NCBI RefSeq assembly: GCF_032854445.1
Contig: NC_088300.1
Location: 13,113,191-13,177,190 of the forward strand
Direction: 5' to 3'
Source of the DNA: Liolophura sinensis
Taxonomy: Eukaryota; Mollusca; Polyplacophora; Chitonida; Chitonidae
DNA: 64,000 bases
The notes beneath the pieces were generated by a model, which saw nothing but the letters and a program-made list of their open reading frames with translations, did no database searches and was not told the DNA's origin. Position numbers and translations under genes: made by a program. Shown one piece after another: positions 25,662 through 39,000 of the stretch; position 1 is the first letter of the stretch; the number at the start of each line of letters is the position of its first letter.

Positions 25662-25821
25662 GATTGGTTAACGTGAAATGCATCTTACACCAACCCCTGC
25701 AGCAACGGTGTCGCACACCGGTTAGTCGTGCTCTTTAGGAATGGAGGCGAGGAAGGTATAAATCTGAAGACAGTTTTGGCGCCACACGCTGACATTCAGC
25801 TATTCAGAGTCACCAGGCAAC
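25662..25821 (+). promoter_or_regulatory. candidate ninein promoter: CCAAT boxes, TATA box and RFX X-box
   Basis: GATTGGTT (an inverted CCAAT box) is at about 25662, TATAAAT at 25757-25763, and GTCACCAGGCAAC at 25809-25821. The last matches the RFX X-box consensus GTNRCC-N(0-3)-RGYAAC with a 1-base spacer. X-boxes mark ciliary and centrosomal genes, which fits ninein. If the TATA box is used, the X-box lies just downstream of the start site, 19 bases before the first ATG. Function is inferred from motifs only. Confidence 0.5.
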
Positions 25822-25840
25822 ACGTGTATCAACAAGCCAT

Positions 25841-25919
25841 ATGTTTGCGAAAAGCGAGGCGATTCTTTTATCTTTACCTCATGCTCTCACTTTCATGTTC
25901 TTAGTGACACAATCATTGG
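25841..25919 (+). other. candidate first exon (5' leader with upstream ORF)
   Basis: The ATG at 25841 opens 26 codons (start MFAKSEAILLSLPHALTF) plus one base, ending at a good donor (TTGG|GTAAGC). The hydrophobic reading resembles a signal peptide. Joining to the acceptor at 26802 gives seven more codons and a TGA at 26826-26828, overlapping the first ninein ATG. So in ninein mRNA this would be an overlapping upstream ORF. It could instead start a separate secreted-protein gene, but no matching second exon was found. Confidence 0.4.
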
Positions 25920-26557
25920 GTAAGCATATCCACACAGAATCGTTTTTCATTTTATCTGCTTTGTTATTTGACACTCGGTCAACAACGATATCAAAATACA
26001 AATGACTCATCACGACGACAGTGTCATTGACGCCACACCGAATTTCCGAAGATTGCAGTCATTATACATGTTGGCAGCCACCACATTCACTTTTGCATGA
26101 GGGATAATTAACTGCACTGGTTTGTCCAGACCTGGTGCTATTTTCTCACTTAAAGAGCCTGATCTGAATCCTACTGCAAAGTCAAATGAACCTCAATTCA
26201 TGTAGGCCTATTCCCCCAAAACACCAATGAAATAAATAGGCCTAACCAGAAATAAAGGGTCCATGGTTTGGATGTGATTTGAATCTGTGCCTCAGTAGAG
26301 AATTTCAAATATAATGTAAATTTTGCAAACTATAATTTTGTTCTGACGTTCTTCTATAATTATTATAAACTGGATTACACCCAGTGTGTTCAAGCAACTG
26401 TAAAATGTGTAAAATGTGGTCAGATTACAATATTTCACGTAAAGTACTTTAGTATTTTTCAAGTAACAAATCTTACTCGAGTCTGATCAGGTCATCCACT
26501 GTTGTTCCTAGTTTTTTGTGAAATTTGATTAATTTTTTATCAGACAAATTTAAGTGA

Positions 26558-26595
26558 TGGCATCAAAAGTAACACTTTAAGGCCTTTTGATGCCA
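26558..26595. repeat. perfect 12-bp-arm palindrome
   Basis: TGGCATCAAAAG and CTTTTGATGCCA are separated by 14 bases, immediately beside the second copy of the 25.1 kb dispersed repeat. It could be an end of that repeat. Confidence 0.75.
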
Positions 26596-26609
26596 ACACT
26601 TAAATTATG

Positions 26610-26675
26610 TAAAGTATCACTTTAAGGCCTTATGTGCTTCTGAAGGTACATTTTTACGTATCAAACTTCAGGTAC
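26610..26675 (+). repeat. dispersed repeat, copy 2 (partner at 25143-25207)
   Basis: Same orientation as copy 1, sharing TTTAAGGCCT, GTGCTTCTGAAG, ATTTTTAC and TTCAGGT blocks. Confidence 0.7.
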
Positions 26676-26811
26676 AGTTATAGAATTGACAAAGTGAAGA
26701 TTTTGGATATCAGACTTCTGTCATGCTTTTTGTTTTCATATACATTCATAAAATACATGTTAATTATGTACTGCATAGGAAGAGGCTGATGTCTATATTC
26801 AGTTGTTGTGA

Positions 26812-27060
26812 ATGGATTTGTGCACTGACACTAGAGAAGTTGAGGTCTTGAGCCATCCAGGAATGGAGGAAACGATTCAGCAATACACAGAAGATGATCC
26901 GTATGTCGCCCAACTCCAGGAAGTCTTCAACAGTTGTGATGTGAGTGGGAGTGGCTTCCTGGGGGAAGCAGAACTTCAGGGCCTGTGCTGCAAGCTGCAT
27001 CTGGAGAATGATTCAGAGTCGCTAATTAGACACCTGCTTCACGGGGATTCACTGGCAAAG
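26812..27060 (+). CDS. NINL: ninein exon 1 (coding): EF-hand 1
   Basis: 83 codons, ending K|GTATGT in phase 0. It contains YVAQLQEVFNSCDVSGSGFL, which strongly resembles the NINL N-terminus. An acceptor at 26802 (TATATTCAG) would start the exon 9 bases before the ATG. Translation may instead begin at 26863, which has G at -3 and G at +4. Confidence 0.93.
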
Positions 27061-30000
27061 GTATGTCAAGGTGACATGCTGGAAGCCTGCCCCGCATGCC
27101 AAAAATTCTTTTGGATGATTTACTACAGTCACTGTTTCATGAACATTATTTCTTGGTTTAAAATTTCACATTTTACAACTTGTACCCAGGCTCCAGGATG
27201 GCAAAGGATTATTGACTTAAGTCAAAAATTTCAGTCATTAAACTTGATGTGTTCCTTGCCGTCATTTTAACTGAAATGTGTATTACAATAACTTACTCAG
27301 GATTTACCTTGCCGAGCAACATTTTGACATTGTTACGTAAGAAATAACAATGATTATGTTAAAGTGATTTGAAATTTTGACTTGTGTTCAATATCGCTTC
27401 GTGATCCTTGGGCCCGGTGATCATAGGCTATGTTGATTGTCACAATGGTGATTTATGTTAAAACATATGTTGCCGTGGTGATTAATCGACTAAGCCAATA
27501 ACTGTTTTCAGTTTGTGCAAGAGGCCCCTGCACATTTCTTATTGGACCTTGTCTTAATACCACTATGTCAATAAACAATCTTTTGTAAGGTTTTTGGCCA
27601 AGTTAGTCAGAAATAGGGGCCATAGACATGTGTGGCGATTTTGTCTTATTTTCCAGGAAGATTTGGGTATTACTGTTCATATTAAAATGAAATAAGCCAT
27701 TGATCAGAATGCTCAGACCATGTGATTTATTTTTTCAAACTTTACTTTATGTTTTAAAATCATTGTTGGGTATAGTTATAAGAAATACACATTGATTTAT
27801 TTCTTTACAGGTTGACTTCAGAGCATTTAAGGAGAGGATTGTTCAATACTTGTGTGAGACAATGACAGACTGGTGTCCTGTGGTACAAAATGACTCCTTG
27901 CAGGAAACAGATTACACTAGTAAATTATTGCTGTTCTTTATTTATTTATTTTTTTGTTTCTTTTTTTTTAGAAGACTTTGTTTGACTTCTGGTTTTAAAC
28001 TGGTCTACTTAACTTTTAGAAAACATAGTTTTGAAAGTGGATATATTTCAAACACACATATGTCTCATTACCAGTGTTTTCCTCTTTATATTTCAGTGAT
28101 TATAGTACAAATTGTGATAGAAGATATCGTCAGGTGTGATTCATGTATCTGTATTAAAATCTGAGTTTTCAGGTTTCAGATGTGCAGAGATATGCCAAAT
28201 TTTCTGTCCAGAGAATAAGTGCAGTCTTGTCAAATTCTACTTTACCTTTCATGCACATTTCCAGCATTTGATTTTTTCACCTTTCGCTGTCCAAAACTGA
28301 TTTACTTTATGAAGTAGACAGGTTTTCCAACTTTTTGAAATTGCTTCACTGCATTTGTTTGTTACGTCCCAATAGCCATATTGTCGATCAAGGTGCTGCA
28401 AAATTGAACCCATAAAATGCCATTCCAACATGGTGATTAAAAAGATTAGTTTGAAATCTATTTGAAAATGTAGATAAAATCATCATCTAGAGCTGATTTG
28501 TTAAATCATGGCAAATAAACAGATCTAGTACTGAATCTTTTCACTGAACTTGACTTTTTGTGAAACAAGAGCTCTCTGCGTTATAATAATTCTTTAGATC
28601 ATTCCCTTTCAGGTATAAATGGTAGAAAACAGTACAAATTAGCCTTACCTAGACACAGAACAACAACCCTTACTGTTGAAAACAGCTGGAAAATCCCTGC
28701 AGATAATACAGTAAGTAATTAGTGCATGTGTAGTAATTATCCTTCACCTCATTTTGTTTTAATTTTTTTTTTTTAAGTTGCAATCAGATTGAATATGTTA
28801 AATAAGAAAAGCTTAATCATCCCAGCCAAGTCATTGGACTTTTAAGGTTTCAGTTGACTTGTGTTTAGTTTGCTATTTGTCTTCCCTTGTCACATGTACA
28901 GCAGATGTTGTGATCAGCTGTGCCGTTCATCTGTCTACCTGTTTGTGTGGTGTGCTGTCCACCTGTGTGTCTGCATTTGTTGGTAGCACAATTCCCCAAG
29001 TTACTGCTATAGTGCTTGTGTTTGAAGATAATATAAATATATGGACTTCAAATAAGGCAGGGCTTGTCAACACAATTTTAAACAGATAATTTTCGTGTAA
29101 CTTCGTAGAACTGGTTGGGATGATACGTGTGTTGTAGATGTGCTTGGATATTGCATGGGTAGCAGTTAATTAGTTGCTTCCATTTGAAGGTCGAATTTGA
29201 GAGCTTGTCAACACAACATCTTATAGAGCTTTAAACAACTTTGTGTAAATTATTATGGCAAATGTCTGAGGATGTGTATGGGTTTCATGTGTTTCAATGG
29301 ATCAGTTGTTTTTAAAGCTACTTTTATGAAATTGCAAGAAGGGATATGTCATTTTCAAGTGACGAATGGTTTAGGTGTATCTGCATACTCAGAAGTTTGC
29401 ATTTCGCAATTGCTATTATAGCAATGTCTGTTTTCATGATACATAATGAATGCCTGGTTTGCTCAAGTACTCACATAATGCTCATACATGTAGTAAGGTG
29501 TAAAGTGCCAATCAAATAAATAGGATACGTGGTGACGTAATAATCTCGATTTTTTAAACTGAATCATCTCAGGTACACACACGTGTACAAATGTTGATAG
29601 GTGTAAATGTTTGGATGTATGTATGTAAAACCATTCACTGTGAAATAGCACATGAAGAAATACTGTGTTTAGAATGAAGTTGTTAGCCATGTTTTTTTTC
29701 CTTTCACAAATGTCACTAGCCTCTTCCAGTCAGTTAAATAATTAGTCATTGCTAAAAGCTCTCTTACAGGTTCAAGCCAAATAATATTAGTTTGTGGGAC
29801 TGTTTCGTAACCACACTCACCAGGCGACTGTATAAATAGCTCACATACATGAAGTATTGACTTGTCTTCCCATTTCATCTCATATGACAAGTACATATGC
29901 TCAAAGCAGAGTTGGATATCTGTAAAATAAACACTGTACCATTTTAGGGGTGTTCAGATTTTGCTTACGTATAAATTCATGTAACATGTAAGTTGTGAGA

Positions 30001-33000
30001 CCTCCACAAAAAAATCATACAAAAAGTAATTGATTTAGTATTTATCTCGTGGACTCACATGACATACATTTGCAATTACTGGCAAGTACCTGGTTTCAAA
30101 AAGTAAATGTGTTTTCATCTGGCTTTCATAAACCTCTTTCTATAAAGGTGGAAATTCTCACTTCAAACACCAGTCGGAGAAGTAAATTAACATACTGGAA
30201 CTGATCTGTTACAGTTGTCGCATGGCATGGTAGCCTTTTTCTGCAAAGAGATTATCATTAGAATGGATTTATTATATAATAACCTGTTCAGTACATATCA
30301 CACTAGGTGCTACTGACAGTCGGACACTTTCTGATGTTATAAAAAGAAAACATCTGTGATTGTTTGACTGCTGTCAGTCAAAATAACTGTCAGTCAAAAT
30401 AAGCAGATCAGTTGCAGCTGATATATCAAGATATGTCAAGATATATGGGGCAGTGATCAGCCCAGTTTTCTTGTGAAGTATACAACTTTGAATAAATTGA
30501 TGTTTCGTTGCCATGGTTTTCATTGCTCTGACAATAAGTCAACCAAATCACATGTGAATAATTAAAACCGTATTCACAGGATATTTGCAGAATTTAACCA
30601 AATTAAATTGTGTGAAAATAGGTAAGTATCTTTAGATTTTTTTCCTATTTTAAATTTGGTGGCTTCAAAAGACTACATGTAGATCAAGCTGTAAATTAAA
30701 CCACTTAATCATGTTAATGCCTTAATTTGGACTGAACAAGTCAGAAAATACAGTTTATGTGTCAGAAAAATGAATTAAATTTTGAACGCGAATAATCAGT
30801 AAGATGATCTTACAAGGGAATATTATTTATTCTTTTTGTTCTTACAGAATCATTTCTCCTTTGGCATAAAACTCCAGATTGTTGAAATAAAACCAACTAA
30901 TTAGAAAACTGTCAAAATCCTGCATGAATAAGAATGGTATAGAGATAAATGAATATGTAAATGTAAGCCTGGGCATTCATCCTGCTGATATATCTGAGCT
31001 CCAATATTGACCCTAGAATTGTGCATGTGTGTCCCTGTATATCCGTGTAGCTATGGTAATAATGTTCTGCAGGGGGCTGTTGATATTGACCCTGTGTGTG
31101 AGCGAGCAGTGTGACAGGTGTTGTAGGCACAAGGCTGTGACTCAGTCACTCACATCTATCCTCACATACATACACACACACCACAGTTAGTGGTAGTGCA
31201 TCTACGGCCCCTGGGTGTGAACAGTCATGCATCCTCCGTGTGTACACACATGTACAGAACTTCAGTCATTTCTGCAGTGGTCTTTTTGATGAGAGACTGA
31301 TACTAGTTGCCCACCTTCATGTCATGTTCAAGTAAGATATTATTTTGTATTGGCACATAATATTCACACTGCCATGAATGTAGGCATCATAGGTTATCAT
31401 TGTCTACAGGACTACAATTTTGAGACCTTCGTTTCAGGGAAATTAGTTATGCATTTAAATCCAGTGAAAGACATGATGTTGATACTACTACATAGTTCTT
31501 CTGTTAAAGCCATAGGTTTAGTGAAATCAGCTGTATGTGTTTAAATACAGTTAAAGGTAACCAACATATACTACATCTTAGTATCATGGTTTGACTCTCC
31601 TGGGTTTAATCCAGGATCCCGAGACCCTGGGATCAAACCTGGGTCGGGTCATACCAAAGACTTTGAAAATGGTTCTTGCTGCTGCCTCGCATGGGACTCA
31701 GTACTGAGAGGTTACAGCAAGGAAACATGACTGGTTGGCCTGGTGTCAGTATGTGACTGGGTGGGTGTCATGTTTGGTGTTTTCGACATGATACTTCAGT
31801 GGTGGCAGCACTTTGGCAGCATGGACTTGTCCTGCCACAAGAAGACATAGTATATGTACACATTCCTCAAGGTTTGCCAGCAATCCGTGAATTGTCTTGG
31901 TTACCCCCTCCCCCCCTCCCTCCCCAGGTTTCCTCCCACCATAATGCTGGCTGCCATTGTGTAAAATATTTTTGAGTACACCAGTCACATAAATAAATGT
32001 ATTTAAATTCAGTGAAAGATTACCAACATATAATCCATCTTAGTATCATGTACATGCAGGTATACTGCCTTCACTGTACAATCCTTTGGTTAGGTTTTCC
32101 TGGAAGACTTTAATGACTCTGGACCATGGATGAGGTATATACATGTAGTGTAATAAAGTACCAAAGTTGCCAATTCTATTACCCTTGATTCCTTTTTATT
32201 ACATACAACGCACTGCTTGGCTCTATGCCAAGTGCACATTATCTAGGTCGTTAGATACCCCCCATCACGAGACAGAAGTGTTTGACTTCTGGATGGGTCT
32301 ATTGTACTTCTGTGGGTGGATATAGGTTGTTGTTTACATTGATTAAAGCAGACGACATATTTATTTTCTGTCGGAGCGAATGTTCATTTTAAAAAAGAAA
32401 AGTATCATGTTACAGATAATTTAAAGTCCATAATTTAAAGGGACGTTTGAATGCACAGGATGCAGTTTAATTTGTTGGTGACTTGCAGAATTTAACCAAA
32501 TTAAATTGTGTGAAAATAGGTAAGTATCTTTTCTCACCGAAGCCTACCCTGATAACAGAGATAATAATGGTTTCAAGAAATTATTTTTTTTTTACATACA
32601 GACCTGATAATTCTTCCTAAGAGTCAGTCTTTCAGCGGCCTCTCCTAAACGTCCCAGTTGACCACACACCATGGTATGGGAATCAACCAATGGGTCTAAA
32701 AAAGATCGGATCCATGATGTCTGATATTTCCCGCGATGCAAAACTTAGCCGCCGGTACACGAATCACTGCGTCTGGGTTATGACAGCCACAGTTCTTGAC
32801 AGCTGATGCCGGATTTTCTGTTATGGACATTAAGTCTCTGACAGGCCACCGCAATGAATCCAGTGTACGGAGTTATGTCACCAAACGGTCCATTTCAAGA
32901 CGCCGTGAAATCAGCATTATCCTGCATGCTTCAAGTGTGTTATCAGAAAATGCCAAAAGTGAAAATAATCCCATGTCAGTCACGCCACTCCCCGATGCTG

Positions 33001-36000
33001 TCGACTATGTTAAACGTAACAGTAGCAATACCATCCAAATGGCAAAATCCCAGTTTTCAGTCACACCTCAAAGTTTTGGAGGGCTGTTCAACAATGCAAC
33101 AATAAATAACAGCAGAGTTCACATCAACTTCACACCTCTAGACAGAGGTGTTAATAAGCATTAACACATATCTATGATGTTGTTATTGTTTTGTTATTTA
33201 TCAACATATGTTGATAAATTAATATTGAATTGAAAATGTGAACTGAAGTGTTCCATTACTTCAGCATTCGTTACCCAGTGTTTATGAATTTGATACAGAA
33301 TACAACACGACCGCAAAGCATTTACACAAGTAAACCAAATAAAATTCAGTATCAAACTATTGTTAACCTAATTTTGTGTGTTTCAGTTATTTTTTTTCAT
33401 ACGTAATTCAAACTTAAATTACGTTTAAACAATTGAGCTCCCCACTTTTGTTGTCGTTTTGCTGATGCCAGAGGTTTCCAGCTCCCTTAGCTTGTAAGAC
33501 AGAGTTTGGGAAAACTTTTTATCTGCCCGAACTCTCGCTTCCAGCAACGAGCGACCTCCCCGGCTCGCTATCAGTGTGGTCACTGTTTGACATCGTGCCT
33601 TTCTCACGGAAGCCTACCCTGATAACAGCGTCTTAGCTGAAATATGAAAGCCACCTTTGCAGATGTATTATTTTATAGTGCTATATTTTATAGTCGGAAT
33701 TGTTTTCGAGAAACAAACGTATTCTTTTCACTTTTCCATCCTAGTCATGAAGCACGTCCGTAATATTTAGCATCGCATTTTCACACCCCATGTAAAACAC
33801 ATTATGGTTTCGTCGAGAATTAGGTCGCCCCTTTATAACGTTCGGTTGGAAGAAAACAACGCGTCTGGGAAAGTGGAGGCGTTTTCTGCTGTTAATTTAT
33901 ACCCCAATGGCGTTTTTGTTATAATTAGGAAAACATTTTGCTGCTACCAAGGTAATAGAATAGAAATAATGTTCGCGTCAGGGTAGTCTAACGGTAGTTT
34001 TACATCAAATCGATGTGGAAGAGTTTATATTTTAGGTCGAAGGCGAAGCTCTTCCACTTCTGTGTCTTCTCTAAACTCTTTTACTTCTGTGTGTTGTACA
34101 TAAAGTTGATTGCAGACGAGCAGGCCTATTTCTCACTGTGACTGGTGGTTCCTGACTTACAGGTTAGAAGTCAGCACAATGATGGAGATGATGACAGATA
34201 CGGCCTGACTGACTGTATGAGGTCTAGATCCTGTTGACTATCACAGTGACTTGTGGTTGCTGACCTACGGGTTAGAAGTGAGCACAATGATGGAGATGAT
34301 GACAGATACGGCCTGACTGACTGTATGAGGTCTAGATCCTGTTGACTCTCACAGTGACTTGTGGTTGCTGACCTACGGGTTAGAAGTGAGCACAATGATG
34401 GAGATGATGACAGATACGGCCTGACTGACTGTATGAGGTCTAGATCCTGTTGACTATCACAGTGACTTGTGGATCCTGACTTACAGGTTAGAAGTGAGCA
34501 CAATGATGGAGATGATGACAGATACGGCCTGACCGACTGTATGAGGTCTAGATCCTGTTGACTCTCACAGTGACTTGTGGTTCCTGACCTACGGGTTAGA
34601 AGTGAGCACAATGATGGAGATGATGACAGATACGGCCTGACTGACTGTATGAGCTCTAGATCCTGTTGACTGTCACAGTGACTTGTGGATCCTGACTTAC
34701 AGGTTAGAAGTGAGCACAATGATGGAGATGATGACAGATACGGCCTGACCGACTGCATGAGCTCTAGATCCTGTTGACTGTCACAGTGACTTGTGGATCC
34801 TGACTTACAGGTTAGAAGTGAACACAATGATGGAGATGATGACAGATACGGCCTGACTAACTGCATGAGCTCTAGATCCTGTTGACTGTCACAGTGACTT
34901 GCGGTTCCTGACCTACGGGTTAGAAGTGAGCACAATGATGGAGATGATGACAGATACGGCCTGACCGACTGCATGAGCTCTAGATCCTGTTGACTGTCAC
35001 AGTGACTTGTGGATCCTGACTTACAGGTTAGAAGTGAACACAATGATGGAGATGATGACAGATACGGCCTGACTGACTGCATGAGCTCTAGATCCTGTTT
35101 ACTGTCACAGTGACTTGTGGATCCTGACTTACAGGTTAGAAGTGAACACAATGATGGAGATGATGACAGATACGGCCTGACTGACTACATGAGCTCTAGA
35201 TCCTGTTGACTCTCACAGTGACTTGTGGATCCTGACTTACAGGTTAGAAGTGAACACAATGATGGAGATGATGACAGATACGGCCTGACTGACTGCATGA
35301 GCTCTAGACCCTGTTGACTGTCACAGTGACTTGTGGATCCTGACTTACAGGTTAGAAGTGAGCACAATGATGGAGATGATGACAGATACGGCCTGACCGA
35401 CTGCATGAGCTCTAGATCCTGTTGACTGTCACAGTGACTTGTGGTTCCTGACTTACAGGTTAGAAGTGAACACAATGATGGAGATGATGACAAATACGGC
35501 CTGACTGACTGTATGAGCTCTAGATCCTGTTGACTGTCACAGTGACTTGTGGTTCCTGACTTACAGGTTAGAAGTGAACACAATGATGGAGATGATGACA
35601 GATACGGCCTGACTGACTGTATGAGGTCTAGATCCTGTTGACTCTCACAGTGACTTGTGGTTGCTGACCTACGGGTTAGAAGTGAGCACAATGATGGAGA
35701 TGATGACAGATACGGCCTGACTGACTGTATGAGCTCTAGGCCCTGTTGATTCTCACAGTGACTTGTGGATCCTGACTTATAGGTTAGAAGTGAACACATG
35801 GCTTGATCTGTTGATTTTAAAAGTGACGTGATTTCTGACTTACAGGTTAGAAGTGAACACAATGATGGAGATGATGACAGATACGGCCTGACTGACTGCA
35901 TGAGCTCTAGATCCTGTTGACTGTCACAGTGACTTGTGGTTCCTGACCTACGGGTTAGAAGTGAACACAATGATGGAGATGATGACAGATACGGCCTGAC

Positions 36001-39000
36001 TGACTGCATGAGCTCTAGACCCTGTTGACTGTCACAGTGACTTGTGGATCCTGACTTACAGGTTAGAAGTGAACACAATGATGGAGATGATGACAGATAC
36101 GGCCTGACTGACTGCATGAGCTCTAGATCCTGTTGACTGTCACAGTGACTTGTGGATCCTGACTTACAGGTTAGAAGTGAACACAATGATGGAGATGATG
36201 ACAGATACGGCCTGACTGACTGCATGAGCTCTAGATCCTGTTGACTGTCACAGTGACTTGTGGATCCTGACTTACAGGTTAGAAGTGAGCACAATGATGG
36301 AGATGATGACAGATACGGCCTGACTGACTGTATGAGCTCTAGATCCTGTTGACTGTGACAGTGACTTGCGGTTCCTGACCTACAGGTTAGAAGTGAGCAC
36401 AATGATGGAGATGATGACAGATACGGCCTGACTGACTGTATGAGCTCTAGATCCTGTTGACTCTCACAGTGACTTGTGGTTCCTGACCTACGGGTTAGAA
36501 GTGAGCACAATGATGGAGATGATGACAAATACGGCCTGACTGACTGTATGAGCTCTAGACCCTGTTGACTGTCACAGTGGCTTGTGGTTCCTGACTTACA
36601 GGTTAGAAGTGAACGCAATGATGGAGTCATGGCTTGATCTGTTGATTTTAAAAGTGACACGTGATTTCTGACTTACAGGTTAGAAGTGAACACATGGCTT
36701 GATCTGTTGATTTTAAAAGTGACATGTGATTTCTGATTTACAGGTTAGAAGTGAGCACAGTGAAGACAATGAAGACAGACATGGCCTAACTGACTGTATA
36801 GTACAACTTAAGGACCAGGAAACATTTGAAGCTGATGGTAAGTACATGTAAACTAAGACATCCTAGGTTGCCATATGCTTATTAAGTGCATTATTTTCAA
36901 CAGTTTTTCTGATGTGGGTGATTTATTGATTTGGTCAGAGCTGAGTATAGAGCGTGATCATCAGTACAGGTAAAGGCCATCACTGGGGTGTGATTTATGG
37001 CACTGTTATTGTAGGCCTCTTACTATCAAATCTCAAGTCTTCATTTAGACAGCCAGTAAAGAGGTACACCAGTGTCAAGACATCTTTGTTGTAAAAGAAG
37101 GTGAAATGATGAGAGATTGACATTCCTGCTTTGGTCTGTTGTGATGTCACATCATCGATTGCTGACGTATAGCTGCCAGTATCGCTGCACTTCCAAAAAC
37201 TAATTGCGTCATTCCAGCATAATGAGAGCCTTGAGGACGAGCTACGCAGAAGGCCCAAATAACATTAGAAGGCATCGTTTTCTTCTGTGACATTGCAATG
37301 TGTATGTGCTTCACATATGTTTTATGACCACACATGCATCAATAATTGTGATGTAATAAAGGAAAGAACAAATGAGTTCACAGCTTTGGACCATCTTAAT
37401 GCAGATGGGATGGAGTATGTTTAATGGTTCCCCATTGCCAAACTTGACGTCATATGTGCCGGTCACATGTAATAGTATCCATGTCAGGAAAATTTTATGG
37501 AAATTGCTAAAGATCTTGTTTTTGAGGACTCTTTAGTTTTTGAGGGCTCTTTAGTTATACGTGTTAAACAGTGTTATTCATCTTAAATCCTTTTGAAGCA
37601 TTGTGTCACCACTGTTCCATAGGATTTTCATCATATCATTTTAATACTTCTACCCAGTTTAATTGGAGCTGGAGTAAATGGTTTAGTGATTGTTTTGTGT
37701 CCACAGGTGAGCTAGAGATCAGGATGGGGGACGTGCCGCACCTTGAACCTGAGGATGAACCTCTGAGGGAGATATGGCGACATCTCAATCTCCACATTGA
37801 CCAGGATCTCACAATGGCTGATCTCAAATTGATCTGTGATCACATTGGGCTGGACATGCATCAAGAGGTCTGACAACTTCTACTCTAATGGATACAACTA
37901 TTTCATTAATTGCATTTTAAAACCTAGTACAATACTTTGCCAGTGCTATTGACGTAATGTTCTTTTTTCACAATCCCCCCATAAGTTAAGGTAAATTTCT
38001 GCTTCCAGTAAGCCCAATATTCTGTTAAAATTGCAGGCTGTACCTAGTTGCAAATGGGTTGTTGTCTGTTGATTCACCCACACTTAGTATAAATGCCTAT
38101 AAGCAGTGGATAGCACCGGTGATGTGGCTATTTGCCCAATCTATGAATGTTTGTTGACTACCACTGGTCATGCAGGTGGTTTTGCAGCTGGAACTCCTGT
38201 TTTTCTCCACCCATAGAACTGATCACCATTTTATGAATGAAAGACTCTTGAGTATGACACACAACAATCAAATAAATAAATATCTTTTTTAAAATTTTTT
38301 TTGTACAACAGAAGTTGTACATTCATAAGAAACTCGTTGCTGTCATGTCACTCCCAACTTTTAAATGCCACTGAAAAAGTTGAAGCGAAACCTTTCTTGT
38401 GAATTTCTTTTATGATGATGGTATTGTGTGTTTGCCTGCCTGAAGTTAAAAACCCCAAAAATTGAAATTGAGGTAAAACTAGGGAATAATTTCAGGGGGC
38501 TTCCTGTATGTGGTAAACCTGGAATACGTGTGTGCTCAGCACTTCCGCGGGTTAAGTGGAAAACGAAAGATACCATCATTATATTAGTCTTATGTGTTCA
38601 TTGTTTTTTTCCTGACATTATATTTTCTTTTTCCTTTGTGAGCAGGAGTTGGAGGACTTATTTAGTCGCCTGGATACTGATGGAGATGGGAGAATTGCCT
38701 TTGCTGAGGTTCACGAGGGTCTTTTTCAGCACGGTTTATCCAGTGGTCAGACTGATGAAACCTTCTCTCAAGACCCCCCATCTTTACCTCAGTCTAGTTC
38801 CCCCAAACGTCTATCCAGCCTCCCAGGAAGACTGTCTGGGCTGGATGACAGCCTTAGGAGCCAGCCCTCCTCACTAAGAGGGACACCTTGTGGGATCTTC
38901 TCAGCACTTGACACAGAGAAAACAGGGTGAGTGAAGCAAGGACTAGAACAAAATCTAGGCTGGATTTTTGTGAAATCTACACATCATTATTTGCCAGTTG

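Noticed and set aside
34171-36660. Two long minus-strand open frames (326 and 491 codons) with a 36-residue period (SVRPYLSSSPSLCSLLT)
   Set aside because: They are stop-free only because the 108-bp tandem unit is divisible by three. They have no family resemblance, no splice context, and run antisense through an array derived from ninein exon 4.
34131-36743. Regular array considered as CRISPR
   Set aside because: Animal nuclear context; units are contiguous with no unique spacers and derive from an exon boundary.
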